Of a DNA stretch of 64,000 nt, positions 35,371 through 43,854 are shown one piece after another; position 1 is the first letter of the stretch, and each line of letters begins with the position of its first letter. The translations under genes were made by a program, and so were the position numbers. This DNA comes from a bacterium (GTDB lineage: Bacteria; Armatimonadota; Fimbriimonadia; Fimbriimonadales; Fimbriimonadaceae). Where the stretch lies: assembly GCA_013823945.1 (NCBI GenBank), contig PNMZ01000002.1, positions 620,001 through 684,000 of the forward strand. The letters run 5' to 3'. The notes below the pieces were generated by a model. The model saw only the letters and a program-made list of their open reading frames with translations. It did no database searches and was not told the DNA's origin.

Positions 35371-38238
35371 ATGCGCCTTAACACCGTGTCCAACAAACTT
35401 AGGTTTGCCCTCGCCGCATGCGGTGTGGTCATAGCACTCCTAGTTGGGCTCTGGGCAAAGGAAAATATCTGGCGCATCAATTTTGCCGAAAAGGAGATGC
35501 GTGGACTTAAACTTCTGTCCACTGCTCAGGAGGTTTCACAGGCCGCACTAAATTCCCCGATTTCCGAAGCTCCATTAGCCGCCAATTCATTTGCGAAGTT
35601 GGCTCATTTTCACAAGCAAATCGGTGCTGAAATGGAGACAAAAACAACATTCGCCAACCTAGAACAGGCGATTCAATCCCAGAATCCCAACACGATTCAC
35701 AAAGAAAACCTCGAATTCATCCGTCAAGTCGGTGACCAATCAAATCTCATCCTCGATCCCGACCTAGACAGCTACTACTTGATGGATCTCACACTCATCA
35801 AATTCCCTGAAGCCGAAGAGCTCATCGGCGAGATCGTTCTCGATTCAGAGAGTGTGAATCTCAGTTACGCTGCCCGACTCTCCCTAGCTTCCAGAATTGA
35901 GAGCCATATCCAAGCCGTGGATCGCTCTTCGCTCACTTTGCTCAGCAACCTCAGACTGCGGGGAGAGATCACGTCGTTTACAACTCAGCAAAATCAATAC
36001 ATAAACTCACTAAAGAAACTAGTTTCTCAACTAAAAGATCATAAGAGCTTTCCTGAAGACTCAATCAAGCATCAAGCATATGCGTCCCTCTCCAGTTTGG
36101 ACTCATTCCACCGCAAAACCAATGTGCTTTTGTCCCAAGTGTTGCAAGCCAGAATAGACTCACTAAACACGACACGGTGGCAAACGTTAACTCTTTTGGT
36201 CGCAATCATGCTCCCAATCTTCTTTTTCTTCTACCGTCTGACCAAGCAAATTGCTGAAACTATGAATCTGATTGGAGGCCGACTCACCCAAGTTGCAAAC
36301 GAAGATCTCGTAACTCTTGAGCAATTCATAGCCAAACTTGCCAATGGTAATTTGAATATGGCGATTTCTCCCTCTGAAGCGCTTTCTGACAAACTCCCAA
36401 TTACTGGCACCGATGACCTCGCCCGAGTTGGCTACAACCTAAACGCGATGAACGATCGTATCCAGTCAATCGTTCTGAGTATGAACCTTTGTCAGGTTCA
36501 GCTTGCCCAAGCGCAGGAGGAAGTAACCGCTTCAGAAAGACGATTTCGATCTATGGCCGAAACCCTGGGTGAAGGATTGTTTCTCACCGACCTCGAAGAC
36601 CGAATCATCTTTGCCAATCACCAACTCGCCCAAATGCTCGGTGTTTCCTCACCGGTAGAGCTAGAAGGAAAATCACTGATCCGATTTATTCCTGAAGAAT
36701 TTAGAGTCACATTCAGCCGTCGCCGCGACCTCAATTCCACGGGCAAATCTGACCATATCGAAATTCCATTTCTACCTTCAACTGAAAATCAGTTCTGGGG
36801 ACTCGTCCAAACTACCCCGTTCCGAGATCAAGCAGGTACTCAAATTGGGACAGTGAATGCCGTTATGGACATCACAGAAAGAAGACAATACGAAGATCAG
36901 CTTCGCCACCATGCATTTCATGACAGCCTCACAGGACTACCCAACCGACTGCTCTTCACTGACAGGTTGGAACGTGCTTTGGCCAGAACCAAAAGAACTG
37001 GATCGCAAGTCACAGTTCTCTTCCTCGACCTAGATAACTTCAAAGTCGTAAATGACTCTTTGGGCCATGAATCGGGAGATGTTCTTCTGAAAATTGTCGC
37101 ATCAAGAATTCAAGGTTGTTGTCGAGATATTGATACCGTTGCACGACTGGGCGGAGATGAATTCACGGTACTTCTCGAAGAACTCACTGAGGAACAAGAA
37201 GCTCAACAAATCGCCAAACGCATCACCAACGCTCTCCAAATCCCAATTCGACTCGAAGGACAAAATGTTCACATCGGAGTCAGCATTGGCATCGCAACTG
37301 GAAATAGCCACATCGGATCAGCCAGCCAACTCCTACGGTTTGCCGACACCGCAATGTACGAAGCAAAAGCCCAAGGGAAACGCCAGACCGTTGAGTTCGA
37401 TGATTCAATGGCAATAAAAGCTCAAACCCGACTATCCCTGGAGAATGATCTCCGCGAAGCAATTGAGAATGGAAATCTCTCGATTGCTTATCAACCTATC
37501 GTTGATCTCAAGTCAGGTTACGTGACCGAAGTCGAAGCACTCGCAAGGTGGATTCATCCCGAACGCGGAAACATTACACCCGACATCTTCATCCCAATCG
37601 CCGAAGAAGCAGGGTTAATCTCGGCCCTGGGCCGCTGGGTGCTTTACAACGCTTGTAAAGAAGCCGGAACATTTGTAGTCAATCCCGCAGGTGAGTATCC
37701 CACGATTGCGGTAAACGTTTCACAGTATCAGCTTCATGACGGTTCCCTCCTTCCTGCCCTCGAAGCCATTCTCGCCGAAACAGGTCTTCCACCAAGCCGA
37801 CTCAAACTGGAACTAACCGAATCGGCAATGATGCAAAACAGTACTGAGACTAAGCTTATCATGGCGGAAATCCAAAAGCGTGGGATTCGGCTTGCAATTG
37901 ACGACTTCGGCACTGGCTACTCCTCAATGTCGCTCCTCCGTGACCTCCCTGTCGACAGTATAAAAATTGATCGCAGCTTTGTGAACCGAATCGCGGCTGG
38001 TCGGGAGGAAGATGACGCGATCATTCGTGCCATCCTGAATCTAAGCAAATCGCTCAATCTCTATGTCGTCTCGGAAGGAATTGAAACCGAAGCCCAGCGC
38101 AACTTCCTGAATTCCGAAGGTTGCGAACTTGGACAAGGCTATTTATTCAGCAAGCCCATTTCAAGAGATCAACTTGATCTCTTGTTCAACCCGCCCCGAC
38201 TACCAGAAACCGAAGTAGACAAAAACAAAGCAGCCTGA
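35371..38238 (+). CDS. Membrane-anchored PAS-GGDEF-EAL cyclic-di-GMP enzyme
   Basis: A 955-residue signalling protein. Order: transmembrane helix (about 9-28), a 240-residue helical sensor region, a second transmembrane helix (about 270-290), a HAMP-like linker, a PAS domain (about 395-510), then GGDEF and EAL domains. The cyclase site is RLGGDEF and the phosphodiesterase motif is EVEALARW, with the DDFGTGYSS loop, so both active sites look intact. The start is the ATG at 35371 with GAGGAGA seven nucleotides upstream. It may make, degrade or only sense c-di-GMP; net activity cannot be told. Confidence 0.93.
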   Translation: MRLNTVSNKLRFALAACGVVIALLVGLWAKENIWRINFAEKEMRGLKLLSTAQEVSQAALNSPISEAPLAANSFAKLAHFHKQIGAEMETKTTFANLEQAIQSQNPNTIHKENLEFIRQVGDQSNLILDPDLDSYYLMDLTLIKFPEAEELIGEIVLDSESVNLSYAARLSLASRIESHIQAVDRSSLTLLSNLRLRGEITSFTTQQNQYINSLKKLVSQLKDHKSFPEDSIKHQAYASLSSLDSFHRKTNVLLSQVLQARIDSLNTTRWQTLTLLVAIMLPIFFFFYRLTKQIAETMNLIGGRLTQVANEDLVTLEQFIAKLANGNLNMAISPSEALSDKLPITGTDDLARVGYNLNAMNDRIQSIVLSMNLCQVQLAQAQEEVTASERRFRSMAETLGEGLFLTDLEDRIIFANHQLAQMLGVSSPVELEGKSLIRFIPEEFRVTFSRRRDLNSTGKSDHIEIPFLPSTENQFWGLVQTTPFRDQAGTQIGTVNAVMDITERRQYEDQLRHHAFHDSLTGLPNRLLFTDRLERALARTKRTGSQVTVLFLDLDNFKVVNDSLGHESGDVLLKIVASRIQGCCRDIDTVARLGGDEFTVLLEELTEEQEAQQIAKRITNALQIPIRLEGQNVHIGVSIGIATGNSHIGSASQLLRFADTAMYEAKAQGKRQTVEFDDSMAIKAQTRLSLENDLREAIENGNLSIAYQPIVDLKSGYVTEVEALARWIHPERGNITPDIFIPIAEEAGLISALGRWVLYNACKEAGTFVVNPAGEYPTIAVNVSQYQLHDGSLLPALEAILAETGLPPSRLKLELTESAMMQNSTETKLIMAEIQKRGIRLAIDDFGTGYSSMSLLRDLPVDSIKIDRSFVNRIAAGREEDDAIIRAILNLSKSLNLYVVSEGIETEAQRNFLNSEGCELGQGYLFSKPISRDQLDLLFNPPRLPETEVDKNKAA

Positions 38239-38251
38239 CACATGGAGAAGA

Positions 38252-38257
38252 TAAAAT
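38252..38257 (+). promoter_or_regulatory. Candidate -10 box of a leaderless pilin-like gene
   Basis: TAAAAT ends 6 nt before the ATG at 38264. The intervening GGGGAC could also act weakly as a ribosome-binding site, so this case is ambiguous. Confidence 0.35.
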
Positions 38258-38263
38258 GGGGAC

Positions 38264-38830
38264 ATGGATTTACCACCCCAAATACCCTCTGATCAAATCC
38301 CTCCACCTAACTTTCATACATCCCCACAAGTCCAGCCCAAATCCAGCTTTCCCACTGGAATTGTCATTGGAGCCGTCGTTGTAATCGGATTTTGCTTCTG
38401 CCTCCCCATCGCTGGAGCAATTCTTTTCCCAGTATTTGCCCAAGCGAAAGATGCGGCCCGTCGGACACAAGCCTTATCGAACCTCAAACTCGCCGCAACG
38501 GCTGTCATTGTGTATACCGCCGATTATGATGACCGCTTCCCCCCAACAATGGGTGAAAATCGCGGCCTGACTCAATCCCTGTCGCCCTATCTCCAATCCC
38601 CAAATTACATGATCATCGAGAAGACTCCCGTTGAAAGTAATCCTAACCTCGCCGCAACAAAATCGACAGAACTCGAGTTTCCCGAATCTACAATCATGCT
38701 CTACTGCATCCCCGAGGCCATCCGCAACTCCGCCTTCGTCGCCGCAGCCGACGGATCTGCCAAACGAGTTGAGCCTGATGAACTCCTGATCAACATCTCA
38801 AACAACACATTCACCGTTCCATCAAGATAA
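38264..38830 (+). CDS. Pseudopilin-like membrane protein lacking the prepilin leader
   Basis: A 188-residue protein that begins with a 30-residue Pro/Gln-rich cytosolic segment instead of the FTLIELLVV leader. One hydrophobic helix (about 31-54) follows, then FPVFAQAK (55-62) and LSNLK...YTADYDDRFPPT, the conserved post-helix region of the type IV pilin-like proteins at 39687-40550 and 61994-62824. It seems to be a pilin-family protein converted to an ordinary membrane anchor, not processed by prepilin peptidase. It follows the c-di-GMP enzyme after 25 nt. Function unknown. Confidence 0.65.
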   Translation: MDLPPQIPSDQIPPPNFHTSPQVQPKSSFPTGIVIGAVVVIGFCFCLPIAGAILFPVFAQAKDAARRTQALSNLKLAATAVIVYTADYDDRFPPTMGENRGLTQSLSPYLQSPNYMIIEKTPVESNPNLAATKSTELEFPESTIMLYCIPEAIRNSAFVAAADGSAKRVEPDELLINISNNTFTVPSR

Positions 38831-38835
38831 TTCGA

Positions 38836-39690
38836 GTGCCATCCCCTTCCGCCCTCACCGCCATCTCCGCCAAACACCAACTCGGCGAATCAAATTGGCA
38901 ACCCCTCTCCCATCCCGGCATCGTCAACCAGGTCTTCACCACCAATTCCTTCGTACTTCGCATCCCACACCGGGCCGACTTCGCTCTCGAAGACACATTC
39001 ACCGAACGTCATATCCTCCCTTTAGTCCAATACCAGGTGCGAACCCCCGCCCTCTTCGTGTTCGATTCAGACCGTGACATCCTCCCTGTGCCTTTCTCAA
39101 TTTTCAGCCGAATCCCCGCTGATCCCCTACACCGTGCTAAAAAAGTCAACCACCAAAAAATAGCGGAAGCCATTCATCAAGTCCATTCCCTCGCCATCCA
39201 ACCCCATCCTGATCTGGACGAACATCCTGTCCCGGAACTTGATGAATATTTTGAAGTTACTAAAAAGTTCCCAGACCCAGAACAACATTGGATCGCAACC
39301 TGGCTCCATCAACTCTCACCGATCAACGAACTCCCCTATTCAGAGCTTTTCATCCACGGCGACCTCCACGAACACAATCTCCTCATTGACGATAACCAAA
39401 ACCCCTGGCTAATCGATTGGGGCGACGCAGGTCACGGTGACCCAGCCGTGGACTTTGCCGTCCTTCCCACCGAGCACTTCATCCCAATACTCGCCGAGTA
39501 CCAAAAGCTCGCATCTCCAGATCAAACCCTCACCGCTAGGGTTGCCCTCAATCAGTTCCTCCACCACCTCCGAATGGCCGAATCCGCCCAAGATCAAAAT
39601 CTTCCCGACCCCATAAACCCCCTCCGAAATCTCTTCAAACTCTGGCAATCACTCCCTGATTGGCAAAGGTTTAACCCCACAAAACCTTAA
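38836..39690 (+). CDS. Aminoglycoside phosphotransferase-fold kinase
   Basis: A 284-residue kinase-like protein of the APH/choline kinase family. The catalytic loop is FIHGDLHEHNLLID (catalytic Asp in HGDLHxxN) and the metal-binding motif is IDWGDAGHGDPAVDFA. Members phosphorylate small alcohols or antibiotics. The length is close to the family norm. The start is GTG at 38836, just after the stop of the pilin-like gene, so the two are probably cotranscribed. The substrate is undecided; nothing nearby indicates antibiotic resistance. It ends with a 4-bp overlap with the convergent prepilin gene. Confidence 0.85.
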   Translation: MPSPSALTAISAKHQLGESNWQPLSHPGIVNQVFTTNSFVLRIPHRADFALEDTFTERHILPLVQYQVRTPALFVFDSDRDILPVPFSIFSRIPADPLHRAKKVNHQKIAEAIHQVHSLAIQPHPDLDEHPVPELDEYFEVTKKFPDPEQHWIATWLHQLSPINELPYSELFIHGDLHEHNLLIDDNQNPWLIDWGDAGHGDPAVDFAVLPTEHFIPILAEYQKLASPDQTLTARVALNQFLHHLRMAESAQDQNLPDPINPLRNLFKLWQSLPDWQRFNPTKP

Positions 39691-40550
39691 TCCGAATCCC
39701 AAAGATATTTTTCTGGTTCCGTCACCCGCACGCTCGCAAAGAGTAGATCGCGCCGCCAGTTCGTTCCAGCAGCCAGCTGATCAGGTGACTTCCAGCTTGC
39801 ATGTCCATCAGACCAAACAACGGCCGTCTTGCCAGCCTTGCGAAACGCAACCCCGCCCGTAAACGCACCCTCCGCAAAACTCTGACCCAAATAAGTCGTC
39901 GCACCTGTCCCCCACCTTTGACCAGGAACGCATCGAGATCCAGGGTTCGTCCCTGTTTCGGTGCTAACACAGAACGGTGGATTGATCAAATAAGCAGCCC
40001 AAATCGGTGTTCCAACCGCAAGCCAATCCCCATTCCCATTCCGAGCTTTTTTGGTTACAAAGTGAACCGTTTCTGCTGGATTCGCCAAACTCGTTTGACT
40101 CAATGGAAAAGCCCCGTCCGCCAAAAAATTCCCCCGCCAAGGCGAATGAATCGTATAGGCATAGCCGAACTGTGTGTGGTAAAGCTGACTGACTTCTAAT
40201 GAATTGCCATCGAATGCCCGCTCTGGACTCGTCACCGGGTCTTGAAAGATTTGACTGTTCTTTACATAGGGCTGCAACAACCACGCCCACGAATAAAAGA
40301 ACCTCCCCATTGAAGAAACCGGTGCCGCAGGATCCATCCGACCAACCAAAACTGAATAATCATCGAAGTCCGCTGCATAGAGAAAATGGGATGTTCCAAT
40401 CTGCTTGATATTGCTCAAAGAAGCCGTCCCCTTCGCCGCTACCTTCGCCTGAGCAAAGACTGGGAACAGTATCGCCGCCAAAATCGCTATCACCGCAATG
40501 ACCACCAAAAGCTCAATCAGCGTGAACGCCCGCAACTTTGCCAGACCCAT
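39687..40550 (-). CDS. Type IV pilin-like protein with prepilin leader (DUF1559-like)
   Basis: A 287-residue protein with a short basic leader and RAFTLIELLVVIAVIAILAA, the prepilin peptidase site and membrane helix. LFPVFAQAK and LSNIKQIGTSHFLYAADFDD follow, the pattern that dominates pilin-like proteins of Armatimonadota. A DGHASWKSPDQ segment near the C-terminus matches the DG-containing C-terminal motif of the family. ATG at 40550 is preferred over TTG at 40586 because it gives a normal short leader. The exact role (minor pilin, secretion pseudopilin or surface protein) is unknown. Confidence 0.85.
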   Translation of the reverse strand: MGLAKLRAFTLIELLVVIAVIAILAAILFPVFAQAKVAAKGTASLSNIKQIGTSHFLYAADFDDYSVLVGRMDPAAPVSSMGRFFYSWAWLLQPYVKNSQIFQDPVTSPERAFDGNSLEVSQLYHTQFGYAYTIHSPWRGNFLADGAFPLSQTSLANPAETVHFVTKKARNGNGDWLAVGTPIWAAYLINPPFCVSTETGTNPGSRCVPGQRWGTGATTYLGQSFAEGAFTGGVAFRKAGKTAVVWSDGHASWKSPDQLAAGTNWRRDLLFASVRVTEPEKYLWDSD

Positions 40551-40597
40551 GCCAGAAAGACTAACACAATTTGAGCAAAGTTCCAAATTTTAGTGCA

Positions 40598-41992
40598 TTA
40601 AATCAATTCTTGATTCCGACCCAGATCTTTTAGGATCGGTTCCAGCTGCTCCCGCACAAACGCCGCATCCACCGTAACCACGGGAGGAGCAACATCCGGT
40701 GCATCATAAAGGTAATCCTCCAGCAACCGTTCAAGCAACGTATGCAACCGCCGCGCCCCAATATTCCCTGCTTTCTCATTCACCAGAATAGCAAACTTGG
40801 CGATCTCATCGAGTGCCTCCTCTTTAAAGTCCACTTTCACACCATCAACTCCCAACAGCTTGATGTATTGCTTTGTCAGTGCGTTCTTCGGCTCCTTCAA
40901 AATCCGAACAAAATCTTGCTCACCCAATGACTCAAGCCGAACCCGAATCGGCAATCGCCCTTGAAGTTCCGGAATCAAATCGCCCGGCTTACTAACGTGG
41001 AATGCCCCCGCAGCTATAAAAAGAATATGATCCGTATTTACCGGACCAAACTTGGTCGCCACTACGGAACCCTCAACAATCGGGAGCAAGTCGCGCTGAA
41101 CCCCCTCCCGGCTCACATCCGGTCCCGAACCTCCACTTGGCATCGCAACCTTGTCAATCTCATCAATAAAGATAATCCCGGTTTGCTCTGCGCGCTCAAT
41201 CGCATCTTTCGCAATCGAACCCGTGTCAATTCTCCGCTTCGCCTCGTTCTGGGTCAGAATCTCAATCGCTTCTTTCACTGGTGCTCGCCGATATCCCATT
41301 TTTGGCCCTCCCCGACCCATCAATTGGTTCATGTCCAGACCCATTTCTTCCATTCCCTGAGGTGTGAACACTTGCAAAAACTGGCTACCCTGAGCCTCCT
41401 CAAACTCCACTTCCACAACCTTTTCGTCGTGCAAGCCATCCGCAATTTCCTTTCGGAGCTTCGCCAATCGATCCTCCCGCTCCTCCGCAGTTTCCTGAGG
41501 TTCCGATTCTGCCCCTGCCTCGGTGGTCTCCCCTCCAAACCAAACTGGGGTCTGGTACTGGATCGGTTTGTCATCTAATAGTGAAACGAGCTGATCCAAT
41601 GCTGCCTCCCGAGCTGGACCCTGGACTTCCGCTACCATTTCCGCCTCAACGAGCCGCATTGCGTTCGCCGCAAGATCGCGAACCATGGACTCCACATCCC
41701 GCCCCACATAACCGACTTCCGTGAATTTCGTCGCCTCCACTTTCACAAACGGTGCGCGAGCTAATTGCGCCAACCGCCTTGCAATCTCCGTCTTCCCAAC
41801 CCCCGTTGGGCCGATCATCAAAATGTTCTTCGGCATAATATCCCGCCGATCTTCTGCTGGCAATTGCTGCCTCCGGAATCGGTTTCGAAGCGCCACCGCG
41901 ACTGCCCGCTTTGCTTCGTCCTGCCCCACAATATATTCGTCCAATTTCTGCACAATTTGGCGCGGGGTTAGTTCTTCAATCGGGAGTGCCAT
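40598..41992 (-). CDS. hslU: HslU, ATPase subunit of the HslVU protease
   Basis: AAA+ unfoldase that feeds substrates to the HslV peptidase. It has 464 residues from the ATG at 41992; a TTG at 42013 with GGGAGGGG just upstream would add 7 residues and cannot be excluded. The start ELTPRQIVQKLDEYIVGQDEAK, the Walker A GPTGVGKT, EVGYVGRDVESMVRDL and the C-terminal LEPILKDLGRNQELI are all HslU-specific, including the hydrophobic tail that docks HslV. hslV is not adjacent on either side, which is unusual. Confidence 0.95.
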   Translation of the reverse strand: MALPIEELTPRQIVQKLDEYIVGQDEAKRAVAVALRNRFRRQQLPAEDRRDIMPKNILMIGPTGVGKTEIARRLAQLARAPFVKVEATKFTEVGYVGRDVESMVRDLAANAMRLVEAEMVAEVQGPAREAALDQLVSLLDDKPIQYQTPVWFGGETTEAGAESEPQETAEEREDRLAKLRKEIADGLHDEKVVEVEFEEAQGSQFLQVFTPQGMEEMGLDMNQLMGRGGPKMGYRRAPVKEAIEILTQNEAKRRIDTGSIAKDAIERAEQTGIIFIDEIDKVAMPSGGSGPDVSREGVQRDLLPIVEGSVVATKFGPVNTDHILFIAAGAFHVSKPGDLIPELQGRLPIRVRLESLGEQDFVRILKEPKNALTKQYIKLLGVDGVKVDFKEEALDEIAKFAILVNEKAGNIGARRLHTLLERLLEDYLYDAPDVAPPVVTVDAAFVREQLEPILKDLGRNQELI

Positions 41993-42062
41993 ACTCCCTC
42001 GTTCTACCTGCAAACCCCCTCCCTTCCCCGGACCGCCAATAAAATCAAAATTTTCTCCCCGC

Positions 42063-42090
42063 TTGCATTCCTGATATTATTATGTATACT
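42063..42090 (+). promoter_or_regulatory. Sigma-70-type promoter of recN
   Basis: A TTGCAT -35 box (42063-42068) and TATACT -10 box (42085-42090) are separated by 16 bp, about 40 bp before the recN start. A ribosome-binding site AAGGAA (42118-42123) follows. Confidence 0.7.
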
Positions 42091-42104
42091 ATCATGTAGA
42101 CATA
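42081..42104 (+). promoter_or_regulatory. Palindrome overlapping the recN -10 box, possible SOS operator
   Basis: The arms TATGTATAC and GTAGACATA are inverted repeats with one mismatch and a 6-bp centre, covering the -10 box and the expected transcription start. recN is LexA-controlled in several well-studied bacteria, so a LexA-type operator is plausible; the motif does not match the Escherichia coli or Bacillus consensus. Confidence 0.5.
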
Positions 42105-42130
42105 CGATCCAGTCGCCAAGGAATGCCCTC

Positions 42131-43828
42131 ATGATCCAGTCCCTATCCGTTCAAAACCTCGCCCTCATCTCCTCCGCAAATCTCACCCTTCAACCTGGGC
42201 TCACCGCTATCACTGGCGAGACTGGTGCCGGGAAGTCACTTCTCATCGATAGCCTTCTCCTTGCCCTGGGCGGACGAGCAGAATCCCACCTCGTTCGTCA
42301 GGGGAGCACCAAAGCCACCGTCACCCTTCTCGCTGATCTCACCGAAAACAAGCATGCGCAAAGGACATGCGGTGACCTCGGTATTGAACTTGAAGACAAC
42401 CAAATCCTTATCCAGCGCGAACTCTCTGCCGAGGGCCGGTCCACAGTTCGCATCAACGGTCGGCCCGCTACTGTCAGCATTCTTCGCACTCTCAGTCACC
42501 ACATCGCCGATCTTCACGGACAACATGATCACCGCAATCTTCTCGACCCAGAAAAGCAACTCGAACTTCTCGACACGTGGATCGGCCCATCAGCATCTTC
42601 GCTAAGGGCTCAACTTAAAGAGCAACTCGCAAAGACCAGTGAACTCAATAGCCAGCTCAAATCACTTCAATCATCCGCCCGCGACCGCGCCCAGCGACTC
42701 GATCTCCTCCAATTCCAAATCTCTGAAATTTCCGAAGCCAATCTCCAGCCCAACGAGTCCGAGGACCTCAAGTCAGCACTGGCTCGACTCACCCACGCCC
42801 AACGCCTCGGCGATACATTCAATCTCCTCATTGATTCTCTAGCCGAATCCGAATCCAGCGCAAGCGAAAGAATCGGCATTGCCAACCGTGAAATCACGCT
42901 GTCAGCCAAACTTGACCCCAGCCTCACCTCCATTCTCGAACTCACAGAAACCGCCGAATCCGCTCTCGCCGAAGCCCTTTCCCAAATGCGCGACTATATC
43001 GAAACGCTTGACTACGACCCCGAACAGTTAGAAATCATCGCCGCTCGGCTAGATCTCATCGCCAACCTCAAAAGGAAATATGGCGAAACAGAAGAGGAGA
43101 TCCTTGACTACCACCAAAGAGCCCAAATTGAGCTTGATCAAATCCTTAATCAAACTCAAGATGCCACCGAGATAGAAGCCCAGCTCTCAAAGGAAACCAG
43201 AGAACTCGAGTCTCTCGCCAACTCTCTCACCCTACTTCGAAAGCAAAAATCCCGAGATTTTGCCGCCGCAACTCTCAGTCATATTCATGAACTCGCTTTA
43301 GAGCGAGCCAACTTGAGTCTCAGTTTCTCAACGCGAGAAATCGATGAAACGGGCCAAGATCAAGTCGAACTACAATTCACTGCGAACCCCGGGGAACCCC
43401 TCCAGCCACTTCACAAAATTGCCTCCGGAGGAGAGCTGAGTCGAGTCATGCTTGCTATCAAAGTTGCAACCGCCCACACTTCCGGAATTCAAACTCTCAT
43501 CTTCGACGAAGTTGATACTGGACTCTCCGGGCGGGCCGCCGCAATAACTGCTCGCAAGCTTCAAGAACTTGCGAAAACCAACCAAGTCATTGTCATCAGT
43601 CACCTCGCTCAAGTTGCCGCCGCCGCCGACCATCATATCGAAATCGCCAAATCAACCACCAAAACCACCACCGCAACGGAACTAAAGAACCTGGCTGAAT
43701 CAGAAAAGCCTGCCGCCATCGCCCGACTTCTTGCTGGCGAAGAAATTGGAAAATCAGCCCTCGCAAATGCTCACGAAATCATCGCCGCCGCCCAACGTCC
43801 CATACGAAATCTCGTGCGAACGGGATAG
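42131..43828 (+). CDS. recN: DNA repair protein RecN
   Basis: SMC-like ATPase acting early in recombinational repair of double-strand breaks. The 565 residues have Walker A GETGAGKS near residue 33, DLHGQHDHRNLLDP after the first globular part, two long coiled-coil arms (about 150-360), then the signature KIASGGELSRVMLAIK and Walker B IFDEVDTGLSGRAA. Length and motif order are typical. It is transcribed from its own promoter and followed after 26 bp by a peptidase gene with a separate start signal. Confidence 0.97.
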   Translation: MIQSLSVQNLALISSANLTLQPGLTAITGETGAGKSLLIDSLLLALGGRAESHLVRQGSTKATVTLLADLTENKHAQRTCGDLGIELEDNQILIQRELSAEGRSTVRINGRPATVSILRTLSHHIADLHGQHDHRNLLDPEKQLELLDTWIGPSASSLRAQLKEQLAKTSELNSQLKSLQSSARDRAQRLDLLQFQISEISEANLQPNESEDLKSALARLTHAQRLGDTFNLLIDSLAESESSASERIGIANREITLSAKLDPSLTSILELTETAESALAEALSQMRDYIETLDYDPEQLEIIAARLDLIANLKRKYGETEEEILDYHQRAQIELDQILNQTQDATEIEAQLSKETRELESLANSLTLLRKQKSRDFAAATLSHIHELALERANLSLSFSTREIDETGQDQVELQFTANPGEPLQPLHKIASGGELSRVMLAIKVATAHTSGIQTLIFDEVDTGLSGRAAAITARKLQELAKTNQVIVISHLAQVAAAADHHIEIAKSTTKTTTATELKNLAESEKPAAIARLLAGEEIGKSALANAHEIIAAAQRPIRNLVRTG

Positions 43829-43854
43829 ACCCCAAACTCGGTATAAGGATCATC

